Positions 18,903 through 29,604 of a stretch of DNA of 64,000 nt are shown here, piece by piece. The stretch covers positions 1 to 64,000 of the forward strand of contig CANHGS010000014.1 of the NCBI GenBank assembly GCA_947460595.1. The letters run 5' to 3'. This DNA is from Bacteroidota bacterium. Its GTDB lineage: Bacteria > Bacteroidota > Bacteroidia > Chitinophagales > Chitinophagaceae. Every line of letters begins with the position of its first letter. Within the stretch, counting starts at the first letter, position 1. A program made the position numbers and the translations under genes. The notes under the pieces are model-generated. The model made no database searches. It was not told the DNA's origin and was given only the letters and a program-made list of their open reading frames with translations.

Positions 18903-19586
18903 TTAGTCGTTTTTTTCAACACTTAAACGGTAAATATATTTATCAGCCTGGAAACCTTTGTCGGTTTTAGGGAATTTGGTTTTGATTTCTTTATACAGAT
19001 CCAAAGCTTCCTTGTTTTTACCCAATGTTTCACTTAACAAAGCAGCACGGAATAGGTATTCAGAAGAATTGGCTTCGTCTGTATCAAAAGAAGCGCCTGC
19101 TTTTTTATAAGTAGCAATGGCGTCGTCATTTTGCTTTAATTCAGCATAAGCATCACCTAAATTACCCAAGGCCAATAATTGAATTTGCTTAGCATCGGTA
19201 GAAAAATCTTTTAGGTATTTAACAGCGTTACTAAAATCGCCCAAGTGCAAATAACTTACACCTGCATAATATTTAGCAAGGTTAGCAGTTTTGGTACCAC
19301 TAAAATTATTGATAATGTATAAAGCCCCTTTGCTTTGGCCATCGCCATTCAATACTAGGTTAGAAGAATCCATCATAAAATAGCCTTGTACTTTAATGAT
19401 GGCTTCAGCAGCTTTATCTTCCTTTGGTTTAACTATGTATTGGGTATATCCAATCCATCCAGCAACTATAACCAATATGGCTACTAATACGCCCAACATG
19501 GTTTTGCCATTCTGTTGTAAAAAATGTTGTGCTTTTGCTACTGGTTCCTGTTCCAAATGGGTATGTTCTTTGTGATGCTCGCTCAT
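18903..19586 (-). CDS. Tetratricopeptide repeat protein with single TM (YfgM-like)
   Basis: TM TMLGVLVAILVIVAGWIGYTQYIV then TPR units ending KFPKTDKGFQADKYIYRL. Confidence 0.8.
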   Translation of the reverse strand: MSEHHKEHTHLEQEPVAKAQHFLQQNGKTMLGVLVAILVIVAGWIGYTQYIVKPKEDKAAEAIIKVQGYFMMDSSNLVLNGDGQSKGALYIINNFSGTKTANLAKYYAGVSYLHLGDFSNAVKYLKDFSTDAKQIQLLALGNLGDAYAELKQNDDAIATYKKAGASFDTDEANSSEYLFRAALLSETLGKNKEALDLYKEIKTKFPKTDKGFQADKYIYRLSVEKND

Positions 19587-19619
19587 GATTGTATTTTATA
19601 AAATAATTTATTAATGGGA

Positions 19620-20609
19620 TTAGTCCACAATAAAGGGATAGTTAGCGTCTATATAAACGTCTTTGTAAACTTCGCTATCATCTGGCCATGGGCTTTCTTC
19701 AGCAAATTTTACGCTCTGGTCCACAACTGCGTTAATTCTATCATCAATGGTTTTAAGGTCTTCTTCAGTTCCAAATCCATTTTCTAAAATGGTGTTTTTA
19801 ACCTTGATAATTGGATCTTGGTCTTTATACTCTTCTACTTCTTCCTTGGAGCGGTATTTCTGAGGATCAGATACAGAGTGACCTTTATAACGATAGGTTT
19901 TTAATTCTAATAGGGTTGGACCATCACCTTCACGAGCCCTTTTCACGGCGCGTGCAACAGCTTCATGAACAGCTTCAGGTGTCATTCCATCTACTTTATC
20001 AGCAGGCATTTCATAGGCGTCTGCTAATTTGTAAATATCAATTACGTTAGAAGTTCTTTCAATGCTCGTACCCATGGCGTAGTTATTGTTCTCGCAGATA
20101 AACACTACTGGCAATTTCCACAACATGGCGAGGTTAAAAGTTTCGTGCAACATACCTTGACGGGCAGCGCCATCTCCAAAATAAGTCAAACATACATTAT
20201 CTGTACCCTTGTATTTTTCAGCAAAAGCCAGACCCGCACCAGTACCAATTTGGGCACCTACAATACCGTGTCCGCCAAAGAAAAAATGTTCAGCGCTAAA
20301 AAAGTGCATGCTTCCACCCTTGCCCTTAGAGCAACCAGTGGCTTTTCCATATAATTCAGCCATACAAGCATCCGCAGATACACCCTTAGCCAAGGCCAAA
20401 CCGTGGTCACGATAAGCCGTAATAAAAGGATCAGACTGTTGGGTGGCTGTCATACAACCGGCTGCAATGGCTTCTTGTCCAATATAAGCATGGAAGAATC
20501 CGCGGATTTTTCCTGCCATTTTGTACATTTCTTCCGACTTCAATTCAAACTGACGAATCAGTTGCATCAGTTCGTACCAGTAGAGGTAGGTTTCTTTTGA
20601 GAATTTCAT
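19620..20609 (-). CDS. pdhA: Pyruvate dehydrogenase E1 component subunit alpha
   Basis: FFHAYIGQEAIAAG, YGKATGCSKGKGGSMHFF, YFGDGAARQGMLHE, YRYKGHSVSDP; start trimmed to 20609. Confidence 0.95.
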   Translation of the reverse strand: MKFSKETYLYWYELMQLIRQFELKSEEMYKMAGKIRGFFHAYIGQEAIAAGCMTATQQSDPFITAYRDHGLALAKGVSADACMAELYGKATGCSKGKGGSMHFFSAEHFFFGGHGIVGAQIGTGAGLAFAEKYKGTDNVCLTYFGDGAARQGMLHETFNLAMLWKLPVVFICENNNYAMGTSIERTSNVIDIYKLADAYEMPADKVDGMTPEAVHEAVARAVKRAREGDGPTLLELKTYRYKGHSVSDPQKYRSKEEVEEYKDQDPIIKVKNTILENGFGTEEDLKTIDDRINAVVDQSVKFAEESPWPDDSEVYKDVYIDANYPFIVD

Positions 20610-20703
20610 GGACAATCTTGCAAATTTTGGACGCAAATATAGGGGTTAGTTGCTAAAAAAGCCCCGATTGTGGAAAAGCCTTAGCCTATGAACCTGAATT
20701 TAA

Positions 20704-21177
20704 TTAGAAGCTATATGCGCCTTCAGGAATAGCATTAGGATCAGGGATGCGTATTTGTGCTAAAAATTGGTTTTCCAAGAGCTGAGCATAGGTATTAAAA
20801 TAAACAATCACGTCTTCCCGCTGGTTTCTTTTTAACCACCTAAAACCACCCGGCAATTGTTCCAAAACTTCTCGGTTATTCAAATATTCAAGGTGATGTA
20901 TGTCTGTAGGGGTAAGACTAATTTCTTCTAATTTTTTCAAAAGAAGTGAAAAAGGAGCATGTGACACAGCACAAGACTCTTGGCTTAATTCTGTCCATTC
21001 CCCAATTCCAGTATGCGCATAGGTCAAAATTTCTTCCTGACTTAATTGGGCTACTACTTGTAATAGATTCCCACAATTGCAAGCCCCATGATTACCCCAA
21101 GCATAGTGGACCCCAGTAGATAGACGTGTGGCAGTAAGTCTTAAAGCATCAATTAGAGCAAGGTTTGGATAGGCCAT
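20704..21177 (-). CDS. Conserved hypothetical protein
   Basis: 157-aa ORF MAYPNLALIDALRLTATRLSTGVHYAWGNHGACNCGNLLQ; family not recognised. Confidence 0.6.
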   Translation of the reverse strand: MAYPNLALIDALRLTATRLSTGVHYAWGNHGACNCGNLLQVVAQLSQEEILTYAHTGIGEWTELSQESCAVSHAPFSLLLKKLEEISLTPTDIHHLEYLNNREVLEQLPGGFRWLKRNQREDVIVYFNTYAQLLENQFLAQIRIPDPNAIPEGAYSF

Positions 21178-21325
21178 AGTTGTTAATTTTTTAAATAACA
21201 CCTGATTTTTTAAAAAGTTGTAAAAAAAGTATCAGACTATCTTTTACCATTCAAAATAAAAAATAGGGTTTTCTGAACCATATCTATGTTTAACCGTTAG
21301 AGATGTATAATTAAACAAAATTAAT

Positions 21326-21838
21326 ATGAAAATGAAATTTTTAGCCACATTGATGATTGCCGTAGTAGGTTTATTTGGAACCGTATCTGCACAAAAAACG
21401 GTTGTTGATATTGCTGTAGGATCTAAAGACCATAGCACTTTAGTTGCAGCGGTAAAAGCAGCTGGTTTGGTTGAAACCTTACAGAGCGCTGGACCCTTTA
21501 CCGTATTTGCACCAACAAATGCAGCTTTTGCAAAATTGCCTGCTGGAACTGTTGAGACTTTATTAAAAGCAGAGAACAAAGCAACCCTTGCTAAAATCTT
21601 GACTTACCACGTGGTAGCTGGAAACTTAGATGCTGCAGCAGTTGTAGCAGCTATTAAAGCTGGTAATGGTAAAGCCGTAGTGAAAACAGTAAGTGGTGGT
21701 TCTTTAACTGCTTCTATTAAAGAAGGAAAAGTTATCCTAACAGATGAAAAAGGTGGTGTTGCAACTGTAGTTGCTACTGATCTTAAAGCTGGTAATGGTA
21801 TTGTACACGTGATTGACACCGTAGTATTGCCTAAATAA
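21326..21838 (+). CDS. Secreted fasciclin domain protein
   Basis: Signal peptide; LVEТ[21 protein letters not shown]-type and [13 protein letters not shown] fasciclin motifs. Confidence 0.95.
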   Translation: MKMKFLATLMIAVVGLFGTVSAQKTVVDIAVGSKDHSTLVAAVKAAGLVETLQSAGPFTVFAPTNAAFAKLPAGTVETLLKAENKATLAKILTYHVVAGNLDAAAVVAAIKAGNGKAVVKTVSGGSLTASIKEGKVILTDEKGGVATVVATDLKAGNGIVHVIDTVVLPK

Positions 21839-21860
21839 TTGGTTGGTTTGATACTTATTA

Positions 21861-21896
21861 AAAAGGGTAAGCAATTTGTTTTGCTTACCCTTTTTT
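21861..21896. terminator. Intrinsic terminator between convergent genes
   Basis: AAAAGGGTAAGCAA / TTGCTTACCCTTTTTT. Confidence 0.85.
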
Positions 21897-21910
21897 AGCT
21901 TTATATACAA

Positions 21911-23542
21911 TTATGCTTCATTCAAAAACGCATAGCGATAGTCAGTAGGCGGATTGAAGGTTTCTTTAATAGTTCTAGCACTTAACCAACGATATAGGTT
22001 CAATTGGCTACCTGCTTTGTCATTGGTACCAGAAGCTCTTGCTCCACCAAATGGTTGCTGACCAACCACAGCACCTGTTGGTTTGTCATTGATATAGAAA
22101 TTACCAGCAGCATTGCGCAACTTATTGGTAGCCAGTTCAACAGCGGCCCTATCTTGACTTAAAATAGCACCAGTTAAGGCGTAATTAGAAGTGCCATCTA
22201 ATAGTTCCAAAGTGGCTTCAAATTTCTCAGCATCGTAAACATAGAGGGTTAGTACTGGCCCAAAGATTTCTTCACACATGGTAGTGTATTTTGGATCCTT
22301 GGTTACAATTACCGTAGGTTCTACAAAATAACCCTTGGTCTTGCTATAACCACCACCCACTAGAATACTGGCTTTCTTATTTTTCTTTACGTTATTGATA
22401 TAGCGCGTGATATTGGTAAATGATTTTTCATCAATCACGGCGTTCACAAAATTGCTAAAGTCTTCTACTGTACCCATTTTCATGCTCTTGATAGCAGCCA
22501 CCAATTTGGTCTTTACTTCTTCTGCCATGTTGCTTGGAATATAGGCTCTTGATGCTGCAGAACATTTTTGACCTTGGTATTCAAATGCACCACGAGCAAG
22601 GGCTGTTACCACTGCGTCTACATTGGCACTCTTGTGCGCAATTACAAAATCCTTACCACCGGTTTCACCTACAATACGAGGATAGCTACGGTACTTGCCC
22701 ATATTCTCACCAATGGTCTTCCACATATTGTTGAAGACACCAGTAGAACCAGTAAAATGCACCCCAGCAAAATCGCGGTGATTAAAACAAATAGATCCAA
22801 TGGTTGGACCATCCACATAAATTAGGTTGATCACACCATCTGGTAGACCTGCCTCTTTTAAAATACGCATAAATAATTGTGCAGAATAGATTTGGGTATT
22901 GGCTGGTTTCCAAACCACCACATTGCCACACATTGCAGCAGATGTTGGAAGGTTACCACCAATGGCAGTAAAATTGAAAGGAGTAATGGCTAATACAAAA
23001 CCTTCCAATGGACGCCATTCCAAACGGTTGTGCATGCCTGGGGCAGAAAGGGGTTGTTCTTTATAAATATTGCTTAAGAAATGCACGTTAAAACGCAAGA
23101 AGTCAATGAGCTCGCAAGCAGCATCAATCTCTGCTTGATACGCATTCTTACTTTGCCCCAACATAGTTGCCGCATTCATTTGAAAGCGATACTTGGTAGC
23201 CAATAAATCAGCGGCTTTCAAGAAAATATGAGCACGGTTTTCCCAACTCATATCGGCCCAAGCCTGTTTGGCTTTTAAAGCTGCATCAATGGCTTGGTTT
23301 ACATGGGTTGCATTACCTGCATGAAAGGTTCCCAAAGTATGGGCCAATTCATGTGGGGGATGAATATCGTGTTTAACACCTGTTCTAACAGATTTAGAAC
23401 CAATATACATGGGAATGTCAATTGGTTTCTTTTTCAAATCGGCCAAAGCCTTTTTTAAACTGGCTCTTTCAGTACTTCCGGGAGCATAATTCAATACCGG
23501 CTCGTTGGCAGGCATGGGATAGGAAAAATATCCAAGACTCAT
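21911..23542 (-). CDS. pruA: L-glutamate gamma-semialdehyde dehydrogenase (1-pyrroline-5-carboxylate dehydrogenase)
   Basis: GGKDFVIAHKSANVDAVVTALARGAFEYQGQKCSAASRAY; aldehyde dehydrogenase catalytic Cys. Confidence 0.93.
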   Translation of the reverse strand: MSLGYFSYPMPANEPVLNYAPGSTERASLKKALADLKKKPIDIPMYIGSKSVRTGVKHDIHPPHELAHTLGTFHAGNATHVNQAIDAALKAKQAWADMSWENRAHIFLKAADLLATKYRFQMNAATMLGQSKNAYQAEIDAACELIDFLRFNVHFLSNIYKEQPLSAPGMHNRLEWRPLEGFVLAITPFNFTAIGGNLPTSAAMCGNVVVWKPANTQIYSAQLFMRILKEAGLPDGVINLIYVDGPTIGSICFNHRDFAGVHFTGSTGVFNNMWKTIGENMGKYRSYPRIVGETGGKDFVIAHKSANVDAVVTALARGAFEYQGQKCSAASRAYIPSNMAEEVKTKLVAAIKSMKMGTVEDFSNFVNAVIDEKSFTNITRYINNVKKNKKASILVGGGYSKTKGYFVEPTVIVTKDPKYTTMCEEIFGPVLTLYVYDAEKFEATLELLDGTSNYALTGAILSQDRAAVELATNKLRNAAGNFYINDKPTGAVVGQQPFGGARASGTNDKAGSQLNLYRWLSARTIKETFNPPTDYRYAFLNEA

Positions 23543-23603
23543 GGTAATTGGTTTAGTTTAGGTGCGCAAGTTAAGAAACAAAATGAATCCTTAAATTTGT
23601 AGT

Positions 23604-24764
23604 ATGGCATTGATTCTTTTTGACCCAACAATTAGGGAATCTCTTTTTCCCTTAACCAGCACCAAGGCTTTTGCCAGTTTAAGATTTGGTATTTTTTCCA
23701 TCGCGGAACGCTGGCAATGGAAAACCCAAAAAGAAATATTTGTACATACAGCAACCTATTTACAACCCTTATACACCGTTCCATCTGAAGCAGCCCATTA
23801 CTGGGTAAACGCTGCAGTAATGCCCGATGATGCGCTAATAGAGCGCATTTTGGATCTGCCTTTGGAACACTGTCTTTGTGATGAAAACGGATTGATTGCT
23901 GCTAAATCAACTATAGCATTTGCAGACTTTCAGGCAAAAGCTGCCCAGTTTCAGCAGTGCCACCCTTATCAAATAGTTAAGCGTTTGCAGCATCCTTGGG
24001 AAATGATGTTGTGGAACGATGCCATGATTAGGGAAGACTTTAAACTAGTCACCAAGGGGAGGGCTTCACAACCCATTTCTCCCACAGTGAATGTATTGCA
24101 ACAGGCTGATATTTTTATTGAAGAAGGAGCCAAGATTGAGTTCTGTACCCTCAATTCAACAACAGGCCCCATTTATATTGGTAAGGACGCGGAGATCATG
24201 GAAGGGTCTTCTATTAGAGGACCATTTGCACTTGGAACCAATGCCCTGGTAAAAATGAATAGTCGCATTTATGGTGCTACCTCATTAGGCCCTGGCGTAC
24301 TGGGCGGGGGAGAGATTAAGAATTCTGTGATCATGGGTTTTACTAATAAAGCACACGATGGTTATCTGGGCGATGCCGTAATTGGTGAGTGGTGTAATTT
24401 TGGCGCAGGTACTTCCAATAGCAATGTAAAAAATACCGCGGCTGACGTGAAAGTTTGGGACTATGGTACCAATACTTACCAATCAGTTGGACAAAAATGT
24501 GGATTGATTATGGGAGACTATAGCCGTATTTCTATCAATAGTTCCATTAACACAGGATCACTAATAGGCGTGAGTTGTAACGTGTTTGGAGCAGGGTTGT
24601 TACCCACTATTATTGAAGATTTTAGTTGGGGTGCCAGTGGTAACCGATACGATTTTCAAAAAGCCTTACATGCCATTGACAATTGGAAGAAAATGAAAGG
24701 TTCCTCTCTCTCAGAGGAGGAATCTAGCGTTTTGAAAGTTATCTTTGACAAAGTTCAACACTGA
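23604..24764 (+). CDS. GlmU-like putative sugar nucleotidyltransferase/acyltransferase with left-handed beta-helix
   Basis: MALILFDPTIRESLFPLTSTKAFASLRFGIFSIAERW and hexapeptide repeats IEEGAKIEFCTLNS...IYIGKDAEIMEGSSI. Confidence 0.85.
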   Translation: MALILFDPTIRESLFPLTSTKAFASLRFGIFSIAERWQWKTQKEIFVHTATYLQPLYTVPSEAAHYWVNAAVMPDDALIERILDLPLEHCLCDENGLIAAKSTIAFADFQAKAAQFQQCHPYQIVKRLQHPWEMMLWNDAMIREDFKLVTKGRASQPISPTVNVLQQADIFIEEGAKIEFCTLNSTTGPIYIGKDAEIMEGSSIRGPFALGTNALVKMNSRIYGATSLGPGVLGGGEIKNSVIMGFTNKAHDGYLGDAVIGEWCNFGAGTSNSNVKNTAADVKVWDYGTNTYQSVGQKCGLIMGDYSRISINSSINTGSLIGVSCNVFGAGLLPTIIEDFSWGASGNRYDFQKALHAIDNWKKMKGSSLSEEESSVLKVIFDKVQH

Positions 24765-24793
24765 TTTTTATTTAGCACTTATATACATAGATT

Positions 24794-25555
24794 ATGAGAC
24801 AACAAATTGCCGCAGCAAACTGGAAAATGAATTTGACCCTACAACAGGGAGAACAATTGTTAAACGAGATTCTTGCAAAACCACATAGTTTGTCTGCGCA
24901 TCAGTCAGCCGTATTTGCGGTTCCTTTTCCATACCTGCCCATGTCCCAGGCCAAATTGGTTGGTAAAACCAATGTATTTGTTGCCGCACAAAATTGTTCT
25001 AACAAAAAATCTGGCGCATACACAGGTGAAGTTTCTGTAGAGATATTACAATCAGTAGGTATTCAATATGTGGTATTAGGTCACTCAGAAAGAAGGGAAT
25101 ATTTTTTGGAGAGCAATCAGTTGTTAGCTGAAAAGTTAGACATCTGTTTAGCTAATGGTATGAAGCCTATTTTCTGCTGCGGAGAACCTCTAGAAATTAG
25201 AGAAGCTGGAACACAAAATGAATTTGTAGCCAAACAATTGGCAGAGTCTTTATACCATTTGAGTGCAGAACAATTACAACAAGTGGTCATAGCTTACGAA
25301 CCCATCTGGGCTATTGGTACTGGTAAAACTGCAAGTAGCGCACAGGCACAAGAAATTCACGCCTTTATCCGCGCAGAATTGGCTGCCAAATATGGCGTTG
25401 AAGTTGCCAATAATATAAGCATCTTATATGGCGGTAGCGTAAAAGCATCCAATGCCCTAGAACTGTTTTCTCAACAAGATGTAGACGGGGGGCTTGTTGG
25501 TGGAGCTTCCTTAATTGCAGACGAATTTGTAGCTATCATCAACGCACTTAAATAA
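24794..25555 (+). CDS. tpiA: Triose-phosphate isomerase
   Basis: AANWKMN, VVLGHSERREYF, VIAYEPIWAIGTGKTA, YGGSVKASNA. Confidence 0.97.
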   Translation: MRQQIAAANWKMNLTLQQGEQLLNEILAKPHSLSAHQSAVFAVPFPYLPMSQAKLVGKTNVFVAAQNCSNKKSGAYTGEVSVEILQSVGIQYVVLGHSERREYFLESNQLLAEKLDICLANGMKPIFCCGEPLEIREAGTQNEFVAKQLAESLYHLSAEQLQQVVIAYEPIWAIGTGKTASSAQAQEIHAFIRAELAAKYGVEVANNISILYGGSVKASNALELFSQQDVDGGLVGGASLIADEFVAIINALK

Positions 25556-25623
25556 TGGCTTTATATAGAAATCAAGACCTGCAACCCTTAAGCAGGTAAA
25601 ATTCTTGTGAATTTTGGGAATAA

Positions 25624-26583
25624 TTATTTATGTAAGGCTTGGGCTCTTTCTAAACGGTCATTGATGGCCCTTCCCAAACCCTTGTCAGGAAAGCGTTCTG
25701 CAATAATTAAGTCAAAACCAAGTTCATCAATGCTGCGCATCACCGAAAAAAGCTGTTGCGCAGCTTCATTGATATCAGATTTGGGAGAAAGAATGAATTG
25801 CTGCCCGCTAATTAAACCTTCATAAAACGTACAAAAAGAAATGGTAGCCACATGTTTGTTGGCATGTTGCCTTAATAGGGTTGGTATATCACCCAAGTAC
25901 AAGGGCGTTTTGGTAGCATAATGGCTTTTGAGTTGACCCGGGGTATCAATCTTGGTTTCTTGCATTTTACGAACCACTTTTAATCCCGTTACCGCTTCCA
26001 TTTCTTCTGCTGTAACTGCGCCAAGGCGATGCAACATAATCTGACCATCTACTACTTCTGCAATAGTAGATTCAACCCCTACTTGACAGGGGCCACCATC
26101 TAAAATATAGTCTACACGGTTATTCAAACCGTCCAATACATGTTTGGCATTGGTGGGACTCACATATCCAAAGGGATTAGCACTTGGTGCCGCCAAGGGG
26201 AAATTGAGTTTGTGTAATAATTGTAAGGCAAGCGGATGCTTAGGAATACGCACTGCTACTTTAGCACTACCAGCGGTAACCAAATCAGGAATAATCAATT
26301 TTTTGGGAAGTAGTAAAGTAAAGGGACCAGGCATAAATGCATCTGCCAATTGTTGACTAATACGGTCTAGTGCTGCATAATCTTTAATGGCTGCTACCGT
26401 TGGAACATGAATGATCAAAGGGTTAAAACTAGGTCTGTCTTTTGCACTATAAATTTTAACTACGGCTGCTTCACTCAATGCATTACCAGCCAATCCATAC
26501 ACGGTTTCTGTTGGTATGGCTACCAGCTCATTTCTACTTAAAATAGCTACTGCAATTTCTATATTTTTTCCAACCGTAGTCAT
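25624..26583 (-). CDS. L-threonylcarbamoyladenylate synthase (Sua5/YrdC)
   Basis: IPTETVYGLAGNA, AKDRPSFNPLIIHV, PSANPFGYVSPT; C-terminal Sua5 domain PGQLKSHYAT. Confidence 0.93.
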   Translation of the reverse strand: MTTVGKNIEIAVAILSRNELVAIPTETVYGLAGNALSEAAVVKIYSAKDRPSFNPLIIHVPTVAAIKDYAALDRISQQLADAFMPGPFTLLLPKKLIIPDLVTAGSAKVAVRIPKHPLALQLLHKLNFPLAAPSANPFGYVSPTNAKHVLDGLNNRVDYILDGGPCQVGVESTIAEVVDGQIMLHRLGAVTAEEMEAVTGLKVVRKMQETKIDTPGQLKSHYATKTPLYLGDIPTLLRQHANKHVATISFCTFYEGLISGQQFILSPKSDINEAAQQLFSVMRSIDELGFDLIIAERFPDKGLGRAINDRLERAQALHK

Positions 26584-26588
26584 CTATA

Positions 26589-27554
26589 TTAATATTGAAT
26601 GGATAATTCCGCAGGGGCAAAATGATCCAGTTTATCCAATTCCAAAACGGTTCCGGTTCCTGCTTCATTGGGATGATACATGGGTACAAATCTGGCCCCA
26701 TATACAAATTCCTCAAACCTGTAGGAGGCTTTTGAAATAACCGTATTGGAAAAACTCTCGTCAAAACCTTGTACAAAAATTAATAATTCTGTTTCTGCAG
26801 CCTCTAAATCTAACTTGCTCAATTGATACAATGGGCTTTCTTCATTAATAGGATGCACCAGTGTCCAGTTAGTAGTCATGGTACTGGCTTTGGCAATATC
26901 TAGAGGCATATTAAAAAATTGATTCTTGATCACCCCATCTTCCTGCACTTTCATGGCAATGGTTACTTTCACTTCTACATTCACCAAATAGTTCTTGGTA
27001 TAGGGTGCCATTCTAAACATGAGTGCCACACCATCTTTAAATGGAGTAAATAGGGCATTATTACTAAATCTAATAAAAGACCTAGGACGGGAAAAGCGGC
27101 CATAGATCATTCCGGTAACCAGGGCAAAACTCATTAAACCGGTTAGGGCTTCAAAACTGGCTACAAAACTGGTCAGAAATCCTACGGGATTAATTCTTCC
27201 ATAACCCACGGTGGTAAAAGTCTGGGCACTAAAAAAGAAGGCTTCTCCAAACTGCTCACCCATGGTATTAGCCACCAGGCCACTTAAGTGTTCCAGACCA
27301 ATAAGCAAGTAAATTCCGGCAAAAATCAGGTTGATGCCAATAAAGAATAGCATGATATAGGCTAGGAATTTCCACCTTTTCATGCTCAGCATGGTATGGA
27401 AGAGGTTTAATCTTTGCCAAAAATGCAATCCCCTTACTTCAATATTGGCCCTGCCGTCTTTGGCAAAAAAACGGCCGCCACTCAAGCTAGTATTGGTTCC
27501 CAAGCCAGTTTCATGGTTGATTTGGGCCCGTCTATTGAGTTTTCTAAAAGCCAT
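26589..27554 (-). CDS. Inward-rectifier-type potassium channel (KirBac-like)
   Basis: EAFFFSAQTFTTVGYGRINP selectivity filter between two TMs; C-terminal Kir-like cytoplasmic domain. Confidence 0.88.
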   Translation of the reverse strand: MAFRKLNRRAQINHETGLGTNTSLSGGRFFAKDGRANIEVRGLHFWQRLNLFHTMLSMKRWKFLAYIMLFFIGINLIFAGIYLLIGLEHLSGLVANTMGEQFGEAFFFSAQTFTTVGYGRINPVGFLTSFVASFEALTGLMSFALVTGMIYGRFSRPRSFIRFSNNALFTPFKDGVALMFRMAPYTKNYLVNVEVKVTIAMKVQEDGVIKNQFFNMPLDIAKASTMTTNWTLVHPINEESPLYQLSKLDLEAAETELLIFVQGFDESFSNTVISKASYRFEEFVYGARFVPMYHPNEAGTGTVLELDKLDHFAPAELSIQY

Positions 27555-27629
27555 TCTAGGAAATTGATTTGTTTCAAAAATAATGCCTTTCTGCAAATTC
27601 TAGATAATCCTGTCTTTAATGACTAATTG

Positions 27630-27660
27630 TTTCGTTTTCTGCTTCCTGCTCCTATCTTTG
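27630..27660 (+). promoter_or_regulatory. Bacteroidota-type promoter for lepA
   Basis: TTTC-N19-TATCTTTG, close to the known TTTG-N19-TANNTTTG consensus, 7 nt before ATG at 27668. Confidence 0.5.
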
Positions 27661-27667
27661 CAGCCTT

Positions 27668-29452
27668 ATGAAAAATATCAGGAATTTTTGCATTATTGCG
27701 CATATTGACCATGGTAAGAGTACTTTGGCCGATAGGTTATTGGAACATACCAAGACCATCGGTGAAAGAGACATGATGAACCAAGTGTTAGATGATATGG
27801 ATTTGGAGCGGGAAAAAGGCATCACCATCAAGAGTCACGCCATTCAAATCAACTATCCCTTCAAAGGGGAGCAATACGTGTTCAACCTCATTGATACACC
27901 CGGTCACGTAGACTTTAGCTATGAAGTAAGCCGTGCCTTAGCTGCTTGTGAAGGAGCCTTGCTTTTAGTGGATGCTTCTCAAGGGATTCAAGCACAGACT
28001 ATTTCTAATTTGTATTTGGCCATTGATAATAATTTGGAAATCATTCCTGTAATCAACAAGATTGACATGGATGGTGCCAAGATTCCAGAAGTAACGGATC
28101 AAATTGTAGACCTAATTGGTTGCAAGGCAGAAGATATTTTATTAGCCAGTGGAAAAAGTGGCATTGGCATTGACGAGATTCTAGCTGCCATTGTTGAACG
28201 TATTCCAGCCCCTCAGGGTAGTTATGAAGCGCCATTACAAGCATTGATTTTTGATTCGGTTTTCAATAGTTTCCGTGGAATCATTGTTTACTACCGTATC
28301 ATGAACGGGGTTTTGAAAAAAGGTGACAAGATTCGTTTTGTAGCATCCGGACAGGATTATATAGCCGATGAAGTGGGCGTATTGAAACTCAGTATGACAC
28401 CCAAGGATGAAGTGAAAGCGGGAGACGTGGGCTATATTATAACCGGTATTAAAGTAGCACGTGAAGTAAAAGTAGGAGATACCATTACACTAGCTAATAA
28501 TCCAGGACTAATGATCCATGGATTTGAAGAAGTAAAACCCATGGTATTTGCAGGAATCTATCCTGTAAACACAGATGAGTTTGAAGAATTGCGCGAATGC
28601 ATGGACAAACTGCAGTTAAATGATGCTTCACTCACTTTTGAACTAGAAACTTCACAAGCCCTGGGCTTTGGATTCCGTTGCGGATTCTTAGGCCTCCTGC
28701 ACATGGAGATTATTCAAGAGCGTTTAGAAAGAGAGTTTAACCAAACCGTGATTACTACGGTACCAAACGTGAGCTTCTTGGCGTACACTTCAAAAGGAGA
28801 CAAGCTAATCGTGAACAATCCTTCTGAAATGCCTGATCCAACCAAATTGGATAAGATTGAAGAGCCCTTTATTAGGGCACAGATTATTACCGTTTCTGAT
28901 TATATTGGAAATATTATGACCCTTTGCTTGGGCAAACGCGGAATCCTGATTGGTCAAACTTATTTGACCCCAACTAGGGTAGAACTTACTTTTGAAATGC
29001 CATTAACTGAGATTGTATTTGACTTTTATGATAAATTAAAAAGTCAGACCAGGGGTTATGCCTCATTTGACTATTCACCCATTGGCTATAGAGATGCCGA
29101 TATTGTGAAAATGGATATCCTCTTGAACAATGAAAAAGTGGATGCTTTAAGTGCATTGATTCACCGCAGCCGCGCTACCGATTTTGGCCGCAAGCTTTGC
29201 GAGAAATTAAAGGAACTCTTAACCAAACAACAATTCCAAATTGCCATTCAAGCTGCTATTGGTGCCAAAGTAATTGCGCGTGAAAATATCAGTGCTTTAC
29301 GCAAAGACGTAACTGCCAAATGTTATGGCGGTGACGTTAGCCGTAAGCGTAAACTCTTGGAGAAGCAGAAAGAAGGTAAGAAAAGGATGCGCTTGGTTGG
29401 TAACGTAGAAGTTCCGCAAGAAGCTTTTTTAGCGGTCTTGAAACTGGACTAA
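27668..29452 (+). CDS. lepA: Translation elongation factor 4 (LepA)
   Basis: [43 protein letters not shown]-terminal [20 protein letters not shown]. Confidence 0.98.
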   Translation: MKNIRNFCIIAHIDHGKSTLADRLLEHTKTIGERDMMNQVLDDMDLEREKGITIKSHAIQINYPFKGEQYVFNLIDTPGHVDFSYEVSRALAACEGALLLVDASQGIQAQTISNLYLAIDNNLEIIPVINKIDMDGAKIPEVTDQIVDLIGCKAEDILLASGKSGIGIDEILAAIVERIPAPQGSYEAPLQALIFDSVFNSFRGIIVYYRIMNGVLKKGDKIRFVASGQDYIADEVGVLKLSMTPKDEVKAGDVGYIITGIKVAREVKVGDTITLANNPGLMIHGFEEVKPMVFAGIYPVNTDEFEELRECMDKLQLNDASLTFELETSQALGFGFRCGFLGLLHMEIIQERLEREFNQTVITTVPNVSFLAYTSKGDKLIVNNPSEMPDPTKLDKIEEPFIRAQIITVSDYIGNIMTLCLGKRGILIGQTYLTPTRVELTFEMPLTEIVFDFYDKLKSQTRGYASFDYSPIGYRDADIVKMDILLNNEKVDALSALIHRSRATDFGRKLCEKLKELLTKQQFQIAIQAAIGAKVIARENISALRKDVTAKCYGGDVSRKRKLLEKQKEGKKRMRLVGNVEVPQEAFLAVLKLD

Positions 29453-29458
29453 TCTTAA

Positions 29459-29578
29459 AGTGAAGAGGAAGAAAGTGAAGAGATAAGAGGAGGAAAGTGA
29501 AGAGTGAAGAGTGGAGGAAGAAAGTGAAAAGTGAAAGAAGAAAGTGAAGAGATAAGAGTGAAGAATGGAAAGAAGAAA
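29459..29578 (+). repeat. GTGAAGA heptamer-based purine-rich array (locus 1)
   Basis: agtgaagaggaagaaagtgaagagataagagg...gtgaagagtgaagagtggaggaagaaagtg..., starting 6 nt after the lepA stop. Confidence 0.9.
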
Positions 29579-29604
29579 CTGATTCGTATAACCTAGGGCT
29601 TTGG

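Noticed and set aside
2176-20609. E2 and pdhA as one split PDH operon
   Set aside because: They are about 16 kb apart with many unrelated genes between them; dispersed PDH genes are not by themselves unusual
29459-29578. Array as C-terminal extension of lepA
   Set aside because: lepA ends with a normal stop at 29450-29452, and the array lies outside the conserved C-terminus
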